DNA from: Oxalobacteraceae bacterium
GTDB taxonomy: Bacteria; Pseudomonadota; Gammaproteobacteria; Burkholderiales; Burkholderiaceae_D
Reading direction: 5' to 3'
Assembly (NCBI GenBank): GCA_030698225.1
Contig: JAUYNR010000015.1
Span: 23,634 to 87,633 of the forward strand
Length of the DNA stretch: 64,000 bases
Part shown: in pieces, positions 31,188-39,892 of the stretch
Position numbering within the stretch: the stretch's first letter is position 1
Layout: every line of letters begins with the position of its first letter
The notes under the pieces: model-generated
Databases searched by the model: none
The model's input: only the letters and a program-made list of their open reading frames with translations
Told to the model about the DNA's origin: nothing
Translations under genes and position numbers: made by a program

Positions 31188-32389
31188 GGCAGGATTCCGA
31201 CGGTCTGGTTATAGCGGGATACCGCACGGGCCGCCTCGATGCGGGCACGGGCGGCCTGTAGGCGGGCGTCGGCGAGTTCGGTTTCGGCCCGGATCAGCGC
31301 CGGCAGGTCGAGCTGGCCGGCCTGGAATGCTTGTTCGACCCAGGAGAAACTTTGCCCGGCCAGTTGCAGGCGCTGCTGCTGCAGCGTGGCCGCCGCGCTG
31401 GTCTGATCGAGTTCGGCCCGGCTGGCAGCAACATCCGCGGCCAGCCGGCGCTGCGCGCCGTCGAGCGCGATCTGTGCGTCGGTCAGTTCGGCGCTGGCGG
31501 CGCTGATGCGCGGTTGGTTGCGCGCCGGCGAGCCGAGCGGAATCTTGATTGCGACCTTCGCGAGGTTCTGGTAAGGCTCGCCATCGTTGCCGCGCTCGCG
31601 GCTCAGCGTCAGCGCCAGCTCCGGATTGTTGCGGGTGTCGCCGCCGGCTTGGCCGAGCCGCGCCTGAGCGGCGGATGCCTTGGCAACCAGGTTCATCAGC
31701 TGCGGGTGCTGCTCAGCCGCTACTTCAGTGCCCGGCAGCTCGTCCTGATCCGGCAACGGCGCAGCGCGCGACAGTGCCTGGAATTGACTCCGGGCGCGGG
31801 CCAGTGTCGCCTGCGCACGCAAACGCTCGCTGCCGGCCTGGGCCACGCTGCTGCGCGCCAGATTCAGGTCGAGCGGCGCCAGAGCGCCGGCCTTGAGCCG
31901 GCGCGCGACATCGGCTTCGAGCCGGCCGGCTTCGGTGACCTTCAGTTCGGCCGCATCGAGCTCGGCCTGGGCCAGACGCACTTCCCACCACGCTTCGCGC
32001 AGTTCGCCGGCCAATAGCCAGCGCTGGTGGGCAAAACCCTGGATGCCGGCCTCGCGCTCGCCGTGTGCGACTGCGCCGGCGCGGTCGCGCTGGCCCCACA
32101 GCCACAGCGGCACGCCGACTTCGGCTTCCCATTCGCGCAGACCGCTGTTGCGGTCGATCTGGTCGCTGCGGCCGGACAGCGTCAGCGTCGGCGGCTCGGG
32201 CAGCCAGGCGCGTGCGGCCGCTTGCTGGGCATCGAATTGCGCGGCGCGGGCTGACTGGGCCGGCGCTTGCGCGGCCCAGGCTTGGTCGAGAGTGTCCTTG
32301 AGCGTGGCGGCGGACAGCGGGGCGGACAAGCCCAGCCAGAGCGCAGCCAAGCCCAAAGAACTCCGGTAACACGGATACGGATAAGACAT
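31184..32389 (-). CDS. TolC-family outer membrane factor (CzcC/CusC-like), second system
   Basis: OEP-type protein; 4-nt overlap with downstream gene; start MSYPYPCYRSS preferred over track start 32458. Confidence 0.87.
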   Translation of the reverse strand: MSYPYPCYRSSLGLAALWLGLSAPLSAATLKDTLDQAWAAQAPAQSARAAQFDAQQAAARAWLPEPPTLTLSGRSDQIDRNSGLREWEAEVGVPLWLWGQRDRAGAVAHGEREAGIQGFAHQRWLLAGELREAWWEVRLAQAELDAAELKVTEAGRLEADVARRLKAGALAPLDLNLARSSVAQAGSERLRAQATLARARSQFQALSRAAPLPDQDELPGTEVAAEQHPQLMNLVAKASAAQARLGQAGGDTRNNPELALTLSRERGNDGEPYQNLAKVAIKIPLGSPARNQPRISAASAELTDAQIALDGAQRRLAADVAASRAELDQTSAAATLQQQRLQLAGQSFSWVEQAFQAGQLDLPALIRAETELADARLQAARARIEAARAVSRYNQTVGILP

Positions 32390-32523
32390 GATGACCTCAT
32401 CGAGGTGGCAATCGCGCTGTTTCACAATGAAGCGGCGCAGTAACAGTAAATTCAGCATGGCATGAACTGACTGCCCGAGGAAAGTGCCGACAGCTTAATT
32501 GCATAATCGGCGGTTTAACGAAA

Positions 32524-32550
32524 CTGACAAAAATGTAATCCAAATGTAAT
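32524..32550. promoter_or_regulatory. Possible response-regulator half-site cluster upstream of czcC-like operon
   Basis: CTGACAAAAATGTAATCCAAATGTAAT: two TGTAAT half-sites 11 bp apart. Confidence 0.35.
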
Positions 32551-32730
32551 CCTGCCGTCCGTCACGAATCGCCGCTCACCGCATCACGGGCCGATCGGCA
32601 ACGCATCGGCGCAGTCGCCTTCTGTCGGGAAATGGCCCGTCAGCAGGCGGATCAGAATCCGGTCAATGGTTTTGATCGGGATGTTTGAATCTGCAGCGTG
32701 CAATGGCTGCCGCAGTTTCACTGAATAGAT

Positions 32731-32801
32731 GGAGTATATGCAGGAATGCGGCAGTTACCGCATGAATATATTGCGACTATAAAAATACACTATACCAGTA
32801 T
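32731..32801 (+). repeat. AGTAT-bounded dispersed repeat, copy A
   Basis: GGAGTATATGCAGGAATGCGGCAGTTACCGCATGAATATATTGCGACTATAAAAATACACTATACCAGTAT. Confidence 0.65.
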
Positions 32802-32853
32802 ATATTGGGTGGTGGTGGCAGGGCTGGCCTGCCGGCCCTGTTGCAGTTGCGGC

Positions 32854-34188
32854 TTAAAACGCAATCCTGATCGTCAGTCCGCGGCCGTCCTTGCCGTGGC
32901 CCAATTGCAGTTGTCCGCCATGGCGCTTGACAATCCGTTGCACGATTGCCAGCCCCAGGCCGGCGCCGTTGGCTTGGCCGCGTGCGGCATCCATACGGGT
33001 AAACGGCCGCAGCAGGTGATCGATATCCGCAACCGGTATGCCGGTACCATGATCGGCAATTTCCACGATGGATTTACCGTTTTCAATGGAGCTGCGGATA
33101 TCGATCTCGGCGCGGTCGGTGCCGGACGTCTTGCCGTAACGGCGGGCATTTTCTATCAGGTTGTTGATAACCCGCTTGAGGTCGGTCTGGTTGCCCGTCA
33201 CCTGCATCCGCTCGGTGATTTTGCTGGTGACGCTGACGTCGGGCAAGCGTTCGGCTTCCCGCGCGGAGTCACGCAACAGGGCCGATAAATCGACCGGCGA
33301 AAAACTGTTTGCATCCACCGGCCTGGCGTAATCGAGGAATTGTCCGATGATCGCGTCCATTTGCGCGATGTCGGACGACATCCCTTGCCTGGTCTCGTCG
33401 GACAACGGCGCCATCTCGATTTCGAGCTGCATTCTGGTAATCGGCGTGCGCAGATCGTGCGAAATGCCGGCCAGGATCACCGCACGGTCCGATTCGATCC
33501 GGTTCAGGTCGTCGACCATCTGGTTGAAGCTGCGGTTGGCTTCCCTGATTTCGGTCGGGCCCCGTTCCGGCAGCGGCGCCGGCTGCTTGCCTTTTGCTAT
33601 CGCGCGGGCAGCGGCGGTCAGCCTGGCCAGCGGCTGGTTGATCAGGCCGGAGATGAAGAGTGCGCCCAGCAAGGACAAGCCGAAGATGCTGGCGCCCCAG
33701 CCCAGCAATTGCAGACTGGTGAATTTTTCGATGCGCTCGCGTTCCAGCATCAGCCAGTACGCATCGTCTTCGATGCTGAAACTGATCCAGAAACCGGCCA
33801 CGTCATTGACCTCTCCGGCGAAATGGGTGTCACGGCCCAGCGTGCTGCGGATGTTTTGTTTCAGCTCGGGTCCGATTTCACTCTCCGGAGCCGGCTCCAC
33901 GCGGTCGCTGCTCTCGAGCGGATAGATGCGGATGCCCTCATTGCTGGCCAGGTCGAACAGCAATTCGCGTCGCAAGTCGGGGGCCGAATGGGTCAGCGCC
34001 GCGCGCGTGATGGTGACGATGGAAACCACTTGCGCGGCCAACTGGCGGGCGCGGGACTCGCGTTCGAGCAACCGGTAGGTGCTGATCCAGACCGCCATGC
34101 TGGTCATCATCAGAATTGCCAGCAGCAGAAAAGTGCGCCAGAACAGGCCGCTGCGCAGCCAGTTGAAGCGAGGGCCGGTAACCTGCAT
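32854..34188 (-). CDS. envZ: EnvZ/OmpR-type sensor histidine kinase
   Basis: 444 aa; two TM, HAMP, AGISHDLRTPITRMQLEIEM, NLIENARRYG; overlaps regulator gene. Confidence 0.85.
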   Translation of the reverse strand: MQVTGPRFNWLRSGLFWRTFLLLAILMMTSMAVWISTYRLLERESRARQLAAQVVSIVTITRAALTHSAPDLRRELLFDLASNEGIRIYPLESSDRVEPAPESEIGPELKQNIRSTLGRDTHFAGEVNDVAGFWISFSIEDDAYWLMLERERIEKFTSLQLLGWGASIFGLSLLGALFISGLINQPLARLTAAARAIAKGKQPAPLPERGPTEIREANRSFNQMVDDLNRIESDRAVILAGISHDLRTPITRMQLEIEMAPLSDETRQGMSSDIAQMDAIIGQFLDYARPVDANSFSPVDLSALLRDSAREAERLPDVSVTSKITERMQVTGNQTDLKRVINNLIENARRYGKTSGTDRAEIDIRSSIENGKSIVEIADHGTGIPVADIDHLLRPFTRMDAARGQANGAGLGLAIVQRIVKRHGGQLQLGHGKDGRGLTIRIAF

Positions 34189-34955
34189 CAGCGCGGTTGG
34201 CCTTCGGGAATGAACACATATCCGAGGCCCCAGACGGTCTGGATATACAGCGGATTGGATGGGTCCGGCTCGATGAGCTTGCGCAGGCGCGAGATCTGGA
34301 CGTCGAGGCTGCGGTCAAACGCTTCATATTCGCGGCCACGCGCCATTTCCATCAGTTTTTCACGCGATAGCGGTTGCCGTGCATGACGGGCAAAGACTTT
34401 CAGTACCGAGAATTCGCCGGTCGTCAGCGCAATCGTTTCGCCTTCCTTCTTCAGCGTGCGGGTCGCCAGGTCGAGTACGAAACTGCCGAATTCGAAGGTT
34501 TGCGGGGTGTTCGATGGCGCGCCCGGGATTTCGTCCGGGCCTTTGCGGCGCAGCACCGCATTGATGCGGGCCACCAGTTCGCGCGGGTTGAACGGTTTCG
34601 CCAGGTAATCGTCGGCGCCCATCTCCAACCCGACGATGCGATCGATATCCTCGCCTTTGGCGGTCAGCATGATGATCGGCGTGGCGTCGCCGGCACCGCG
34701 CAGGCGGCGGCAGATCGACAGCCCGTCTTCTCCCGGCAGCATCAAGTCGAGCACCAGCAGATCGTAGCGCTCGCGCAGCCAGAGCTTGTTCATGGCCGTT
34801 GCGTTTTCGGCCGTGACCACATGAAAGCCTTGCTCAGTCAGGTAGCGGCGCAGCAGATCGCGCAGCCGGATATCGTCGTCTACCACCAGGATTTTGGCCT
34901 GATGGGTATCGCTGGTCTGTGTATAGGGTGGCATGGTGGCGTTCAATTTGTTCAT
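34188..34955 (-). CDS. ompR: OmpR-family response regulator
   Basis: 255 aa; ILVVDDDIRLRDLLRRYLTEQGF, LAKPFNPRELVARINAVLRR, C-terminal winged helix. Confidence 0.9.
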   Translation of the reverse strand: MNKLNATMPPYTQTSDTHQAKILVVDDDIRLRDLLRRYLTEQGFHVVTAENATAMNKLWLRERYDLLVLDLMLPGEDGLSICRRLRGAGDATPIIMLTAKGEDIDRIVGLEMGADDYLAKPFNPRELVARINAVLRRKGPDEIPGAPSNTPQTFEFGSFVLDLATRTLKKEGETIALTTGEFSVLKVFARHARQPLSREKLMEMARGREYEAFDRSLDVQISRLRKLIEPDPSNPLYIQTVWGLGYVFIPEGQPR

Positions 34956-35006
34956 GTTGTTATGGTAACGTCAGATAGATGCTGCGAAAATGCAAAGCCG
35001 CAAGGC

Positions 35007-35030
35007 ATTACAAACTGTTACACACTTTAC
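35007..35030. promoter_or_regulatory. Candidate OmpR-family operator in divergent region
   Basis: ATTACAAACTGTTACACACTTTAC, repeated TTACA/TTTAC at about 10-bp steps. Confidence 0.35.
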
Positions 35031-35115
35031 CGTATGGCGCTTATAGCTCGGGGAGAAGCGGCATACACTGGAATTCATGCGGCAAAGTCAGGTCGGCATT
35101 ACGAAAGAAATCACA

Positions 35116-35418
35116 ATGAAGAAGATACCATGCAAAAGCATTCTACTCGCGCTACTGCTGCTGGCAGGAGTGGCGGGTGCGCACGCCGATCCGGGTCGTG
35201 GTGGGGGCGGGCGCCAGCAGGACCAGGCACAGCAGAGGTATGACGGTGAGCGTGACACCCGGCGTGAAATGCAGCGTAACGAGCGGAATGCGGGCGATGC
35301 CAATGCGCGCGGGCCGTCAAGAAACACTGGCCGCATGACGCCGGAAGAGCGCAGCGCGCTGCGCCGCCAGATCAACGAAGCCGGTCAGGATATTTATTCC
35401 GGCAAGTACAAGCGGTAA
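35116..35418 (+). CDS. Small secreted basic hypothetical protein
   Basis: MKKIPCKSILLALLLLAGVAGAHA signal; RMTPEERSALRRQINEAGQDIYSGKYKR. Confidence 0.65.
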   Translation: MKKIPCKSILLALLLLAGVAGAHADPGRGGGGRQQDQAQQRYDGERDTRREMQRNERNAGDANARGPSRNTGRMTPEERSALRRQINEAGQDIYSGKYKR

Positions 35419-35440
35419 ATTTTAATACTACGTTTCAGTA

Positions 35441-35851
35441 CTACGTTGCACTGACCTTGCCGCGCATGCGCTTCAGATTGCCGCGCGTTGCCTTGCTGTC
35501 GAGGCGATTGCGTTGCGAGTTGCGGGTCGGTCGGGTCGGCTTCCGGTGTTTCGGCAGCACCGCCACGCTGTCGACCAGTTCCTGCAGGCGCTGCAGCGCC
35601 TCATTCCTGTTTTTCTCCTGGCTGCGGTGCGCTTGCGCCTTGATGACGATCACGCCATCCTTGGTGATGCGCTGATCGTGCAGTTTCTGCAAGCGCTCCT
35701 TGATATGCTCCGGCAGCGATGACGCGGCGATGTCGAAGCGCAGATGAATCGCACTCGATACCTTGTTGACGTTTTGGCCCCCCGCACCCTGGGCGCGGAT
35801 CGCGCTGATCTCGACCTCGTGCTCGGCTATGGTGATGGCGGGTTTGTGCAT
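35441..35851 (-). CDS. arfB: Alternative ribosome-rescue peptidyl-tRNA hydrolase ArfB
   Basis: SAIRAQGAGGQNVNKVSSAIHLRFD (GGQ motif), basic C-terminal tail; start MHKPAIT at 35851. Confidence 0.92.
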   Translation of the reverse strand: MHKPAITIAEHEVEISAIRAQGAGGQNVNKVSSAIHLRFDIAASSLPEHIKERLQKLHDQRITKDGVIVIKAQAHRSQEKNRNEALQRLQELVDSVAVLPKHRKPTRPTRNSQRNRLDSKATRGNLKRMRGKVSAT

Positions 35852-35868
35852 GGCGCTGACAACGGTGG

Positions 35869-36957
35869 TCAGGAATGAAACTTTACCGCCGGTGCGGCGC
35901 TGAGGTAATTTCCTTCGGTCGGATGCTGGGCCTGCTGCACCATGCCGCGCTGCTGAAACAGCGGATGGACCAGCGCTTCGTCGATGCGCAGGATCGGCGT
36001 CACGCAGCAATCGGCTGCGGCAAAGCGTGCGCTCCAGGTCGCCAGCGTCTGCTGCGCAAAAATCGTATCCAGTTCGGCCTTGACTGCCATCGCCTCGGTG
36101 CCGCCAACGGTTTGACCCAGGCTCCAGTGGCTGGACTTCAGGTCGGGACGCGCCAGCACGTCGCAGCAGCCTTCCCAGAATTTCAATTCCAGCGCCCCGA
36201 CCGCCATGAAGCGGTCGTCGCTGGTACGGTATACGTTGTAGCAGGGCACGCCGCCGGTCAGCAGATCGCGCCCCGGGGCTGGAGCGCTGCCGAAATTATT
36301 TACCGCTACCAGCGGCATGATGTTGTGCGCCAGCACCGTATCGGTCATCGAGACATCGACGAAGCGCCCGCAGCCGCCCATCTTTACGCCCAGCAATGCG
36401 GCCAGGATGCCTTGCAGCGCCGCCTGTGCACCGCCCAGCAGATCGCCGACCTGCAGGTTCGATAGCGCCGGGACTCCGTCCGGCCCGACGTTCTGCTCCA
36501 GCATGCCCGCATACCCGACGTAATTGATATCGTGTCCGGCCAGTTGCGCGAACGGGCCATCCTGGCCGTAGCCGGTGATCGCGCACATCACCAGCTTCGG
36601 ATTGCGCTGCCGCAACACCGGCCAGCCCACGCCCAGCTTGTCCATCACGCCGGGGCGGAAGCTCTCGATCACCACGTCGGCGTTTTCCACCATGCGCAGG
36701 AATTCCTCGCGCTCGGCGGCATCCTTCAAGTCGAGCCGGATGCAGCGCTTGCCGCGATTGACCGCGATGAAGAGGTGCGACACCGTGTGCTTCACGTGCC
36801 CCATGGTGCGCGCATAGTCGCCGGCGCCGCGGTCTTCGATCTTGACAACCTCCGCGCCCATGTCGGCCAGATGCATGGTGGCTACCGGCCCCGGCAGCAG
36901 TCGGGTCAGGTCGAGGATGCGGATGCCGGTCAGCGGCAAGTCGATCGGTGTTTGCAT
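35869..36957 (-). CDS. CaiB/BaiF family CoA-transferase
   Basis: LTGIRILDLTRLLPGPVATMHLADMGAEVVKIEDRGAGDYAR. Confidence 0.92.
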   Translation of the reverse strand: MQTPIDLPLTGIRILDLTRLLPGPVATMHLADMGAEVVKIEDRGAGDYARTMGHVKHTVSHLFIAVNRGKRCIRLDLKDAAEREEFLRMVENADVVIESFRPGVMDKLGVGWPVLRQRNPKLVMCAITGYGQDGPFAQLAGHDINYVGYAGMLEQNVGPDGVPALSNLQVGDLLGGAQAALQGILAALLGVKMGGCGRFVDVSMTDTVLAHNIMPLVAVNNFGSAPAPGRDLLTGGVPCYNVYRTSDDRFMAVGALELKFWEGCCDVLARPDLKSSHWSLGQTVGGTEAMAVKAELDTIFAQQTLATWSARFAAADCCVTPILRIDEALVHPLFQQRGMVQQAQHPTEGNYLSAAPAVKFHS

Positions 36958-36990
36958 GGTTTTCAGCGCGCGCAGTGATGTTTAAATAGG

Positions 36991-37060
36991 GGAGTATAAG
37001 TAAATATATCGCATCTTCCGCATAATTTTATTGCAGTATTGAAAATACACTTAATAGTAT
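36991..37060 (+). repeat. AGTAT-bounded dispersed repeat, copy B
   Basis: GGAGTATAAGTAAATATATCGCATCTTCCGCATAATTTTATTGCAGTATTGAAAATACACTTAATAGTAT. Confidence 0.6.
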
Positions 37061-37064
37061 CTTG

Positions 37065-37937
37065 CTACCGGTTCAGTGCGCGGTAACCGGACGGCGTGAT
37101 GCCCAGCGCCGCGCGGAAACGGTTGCTGAAATGGCTGGGCGAGCTGTAGCCGCAGGCCATCGCGACATCGGTCAGCGACAGCTGATTCTGTGCCAGCAAT
37201 TGGCGCGCCCTGGCCAAGCGGCGCGCCTGCAGCCAGACATGCGGCGGCATTCCGAACGAGATCCGAAACATGTGTGCGAAATGGGTTGCGGACAATGCCG
37301 CCTCGTTTGCCATTACACCCAGTGTCAGGTCTTGATCGAGCCGGCTATCGAGCCATTCGATCATGCGTCGTCGCAGCGTTGCGGAGAGTCCGCCCTTCAG
37401 GCGCAGATTCCGGCGCGGCCCCAGATGCGATTGAATCAGTTGCGCCACTGCATGATGCGCCAGCGTATTGCCCTGCAGGCGCTGGCCCGGGTCGCGCCAG
37501 TCCAGCCGGGGCAGCGCATGGCACAGGCTGGCCAGTTTCGGATTGTCAAAAAAGGTTTCCGGCGGCAGGCACATTTCGCGCGGTTCGCGGTCCAGCAGGG
37601 CCAGGGTCTGGCTGGCGAACTGTTCCGGCGAAAAATACAGGTGCAGGAAACGCAGATGGCCATTGATCACCCAGTCGGTCTCTTGCCGGTCCGGCAACAC
37701 GCACAGGCGCCCGGGGGCGCCGCGCTGCTCCGGGCTGCCGCGCAGGAACGTGTCATAGCCGCCCTCCAGGTAGCAGGACAGCGTGTGATGCCCCTGCGGC
37801 GCATAGCTGACTGCATCGAGCCGATTGCGCCAGATCGCCACCGCCATGCCGTCGCCCAGCGCCGCCGCACCTTCGAGCTGTGCGCTGGAATGGCTGAGCC
37901 GGTTGAATACATGCAGGCGCTTGAGGGTGTCGTTCAT
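37065..37937 (-). CDS. AraC family transcriptional regulator
   Basis: C-terminal LSLTDVAMACGYSSPSHFSNRFRAALGITPSGYR; start MNDTLKRL preferred. Confidence 0.9.
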   Translation of the reverse strand: MNDTLKRLHVFNRLSHSSAQLEGAAALGDGMAVAIWRNRLDAVSYAPQGHHTLSCYLEGGYDTFLRGSPEQRGAPGRLCVLPDRQETDWVINGHLRFLHLYFSPEQFASQTLALLDREPREMCLPPETFFDNPKLASLCHALPRLDWRDPGQRLQGNTLAHHAVAQLIQSHLGPRRNLRLKGGLSATLRRRMIEWLDSRLDQDLTLGVMANEAALSATHFAHMFRISFGMPPHVWLQARRLARARQLLAQNQLSLTDVAMACGYSSPSHFSNRFRAALGITPSGYRALNR

Positions 37938-38071
37938 CTTCACATGATAGCGGCGGTCGGGCGCGCCGGTACAGCAATACGCAAGACTCGCGCAAAACAA
38001 ACGCAAGAATATGCAAGACGCGCTGCCGCCGCAGCCCGATACTCGGACCGCACATAACAGGAGCATGCGCG

Positions 38072-38989
38072 GTGAATACCTTTCTTTATTTTCTGGTGGT
38101 GGTGATCTGGGGCACGACCTGGATTGCGATCAAGATGCAACTTGGCAGCGTCGCGATACCGTTGTCGATCGCTTACCGTTTCGGGCTGGCGGCCTTGCTG
38201 CTGTTTGGCCTGCTGGCGCTGACCGGGCGCCTGAAGCGCCCTCCGGCCGGTGCCGGCAAACTGCTGCTGGCGCAGGGCGTGACCCTGTTCTGCCTGAATT
38301 TCCTGTGCTTTTACTATGCCAGCCAGTGGATTGCGAGCGGCTTGGTGGCGGTGGTGTTTTCCAGCGCGCCGTTATGGAATGCGCTCAACGGCCGCCTGTT
38401 CCTGGGGCGCAAAATCACCCCGCAAGTGATGGGCGGCGCGCTGCTGGGCATGAGCGGCATCCTGGCACTGTTCTGGCCCGAGATGAGCCGCCATGCGGCC
38501 AGCAGCGATACCTGGCTGGGACTGGGGCTGGCGCTGCTGGGCACCCTGAGTTTTTCTGCCGGCAACCTGCTGTCGAGCGCGCTGCAGGCGCGCGGATTGA
38601 CGCCGCTCTCGACCAATGCCTGGGCCATGCTGGTCGGCACCACGATCCTGCTGGCAGGCGTGGCGGTCAGCGGCACGCCGCTGACCATGGACTGGAGCCC
38701 GACCTATCTGGGCGCCTTGCTGTACCTGGCGATCCCGGGCTCGGTGGTGGGCTTTACCGCCTACCTGATGCTGGTCGGGCGCATCGGCCCCGACCGCGCC
38801 GCCTACTCGACGGTGCTGTTCCCGGTGGTGTCGCTGAATATCTCGGCCTGGCTGGAGGGCTATCAGTGGACCGCAATCGGACTGGGCGGCTTGCTGCTGG
38901 TGATTGCCGGAAACGTGCTGGTGTTTCGCACGCCGCGCCCTTCACCGGCATTGCCGGTGCAGGCTCGCGCCGAGGGTTGTGGCGGCTGA
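38072..38989 (+). CDS. EamA/DMT family transporter
   Basis: 305 aa, about 10 TM, two EamA repeats. Confidence 0.9.
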   Translation: MNTFLYFLVVVIWGTTWIAIKMQLGSVAIPLSIAYRFGLAALLLFGLLALTGRLKRPPAGAGKLLLAQGVTLFCLNFLCFYYASQWIASGLVAVVFSSAPLWNALNGRLFLGRKITPQVMGGALLGMSGILALFWPEMSRHAASSDTWLGLGLALLGTLSFSAGNLLSSALQARGLTPLSTNAWAMLVGTTILLAGVAVSGTPLTMDWSPTYLGALLYLAIPGSVVGFTAYLMLVGRIGPDRAAYSTVLFPVVSLNISAWLEGYQWTAIGLGGLLLVIAGNVLVFRTPRPSPALPVQARAEGCGG

Positions 38990-39098
38990 TGCCAGGGAGC
39001 CGAATTATTTTGGATTGATTGCACCCCGGTGTTGCTATGCGTCAAAAGAATTGTTGATACACATCATTTTTCATGTGTTCCGTGTAGTATGTGGAACT

Positions 39099-39887
39099 AT
39101 GAAATCTTACCTTCGCCCGTTGCTGATTGTATTGTTTCTCCTCTCAGCGTCAGCCGCCCAGGCTGCTGAGGGACCGAATTGCACGCGACCGCTGACGCTC
39201 GCCTTGCACGACCACGGTTTGTTGTATTCGGCGCAGACGGATGCCGGTATCGACAAGGATTTTGCGGATGAATTGGTGCGCCGCAGCGGCTGCAGGATCA
39301 CCGTCACCGTCATGCCGCGCGCCAGGATCTGGCAACTGATCGAGTCGGGGGCGCTGGATTTCAGTCTGTCGGGCATCACTAACGAGGCGCGCGACAAATT
39401 TGCCGGTTTTGCCTGGTATTTTTCCAACAAATATTATTTGCTGGCTCGCAAGGATGCCGGGGTGCAGCAACTGGCTGATTTTGAGAACAATCCCAAGCTG
39501 ATGCTGGGCGTCATTCGCAGCTTCCGTTACAGCGAAAATGGTAATCGTCTGGTCGACAGGCTCGAACTGGAGCGGCGCGTCGATTATGCAACGCGACTGG
39601 AACCGTTGTATCAGATTCTGGCGCTCAATCGGATCCAGGGGATGATTATCGAGCCTTTCGATTATCCTCAGGTGGAAGCCGGTTCGATCAGGTCGCTGAC
39701 GACCATCATCGATCTCAACGATGCCCCCGTAGCGCACGGTCTGATCATGTCCAGGAGGGCCATTTCCGTTGCGGAGCAGGAAAAATGGCGGATTCTGGTC
39801 AACCGGATGCGCGCAGATGGCACTGTGCTGCGTATTTTTGAAAAATACTTCAACCCCACCCTTGCCGGGTCTCTGGTTAATTTCTGA
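39099..39887 (+). CDS. Periplasmic solute-binding family 3-like protein
   Basis: Signal peptide; TLALHDHGLLYSAQTDAGIDKDFADELVRRSGCRITVTVMPRARIWQLIESGALDFSLSGIT. Confidence 0.82.
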   Translation: MKSYLRPLLIVLFLLSASAAQAAEGPNCTRPLTLALHDHGLLYSAQTDAGIDKDFADELVRRSGCRITVTVMPRARIWQLIESGALDFSLSGITNEARDKFAGFAWYFSNKYYLLARKDAGVQQLADFENNPKLMLGVIRSFRYSENGNRLVDRLELERRVDYATRLEPLYQILALNRIQGMIIEPFDYPQVEAGSIRSLTTIIDLNDAPVAHGLIMSRRAISVAEQEKWRILVNRMRADGTVLRIFEKYFNPTLAGSLVNF

Positions 39888-39892
39888 AAAGC

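Noticed and set aside
35424-35455. Short tandem-like TACTACGTT repeat after the small basic protein gene
   Set aside because: Only two short copies with no further structure; likely chance.
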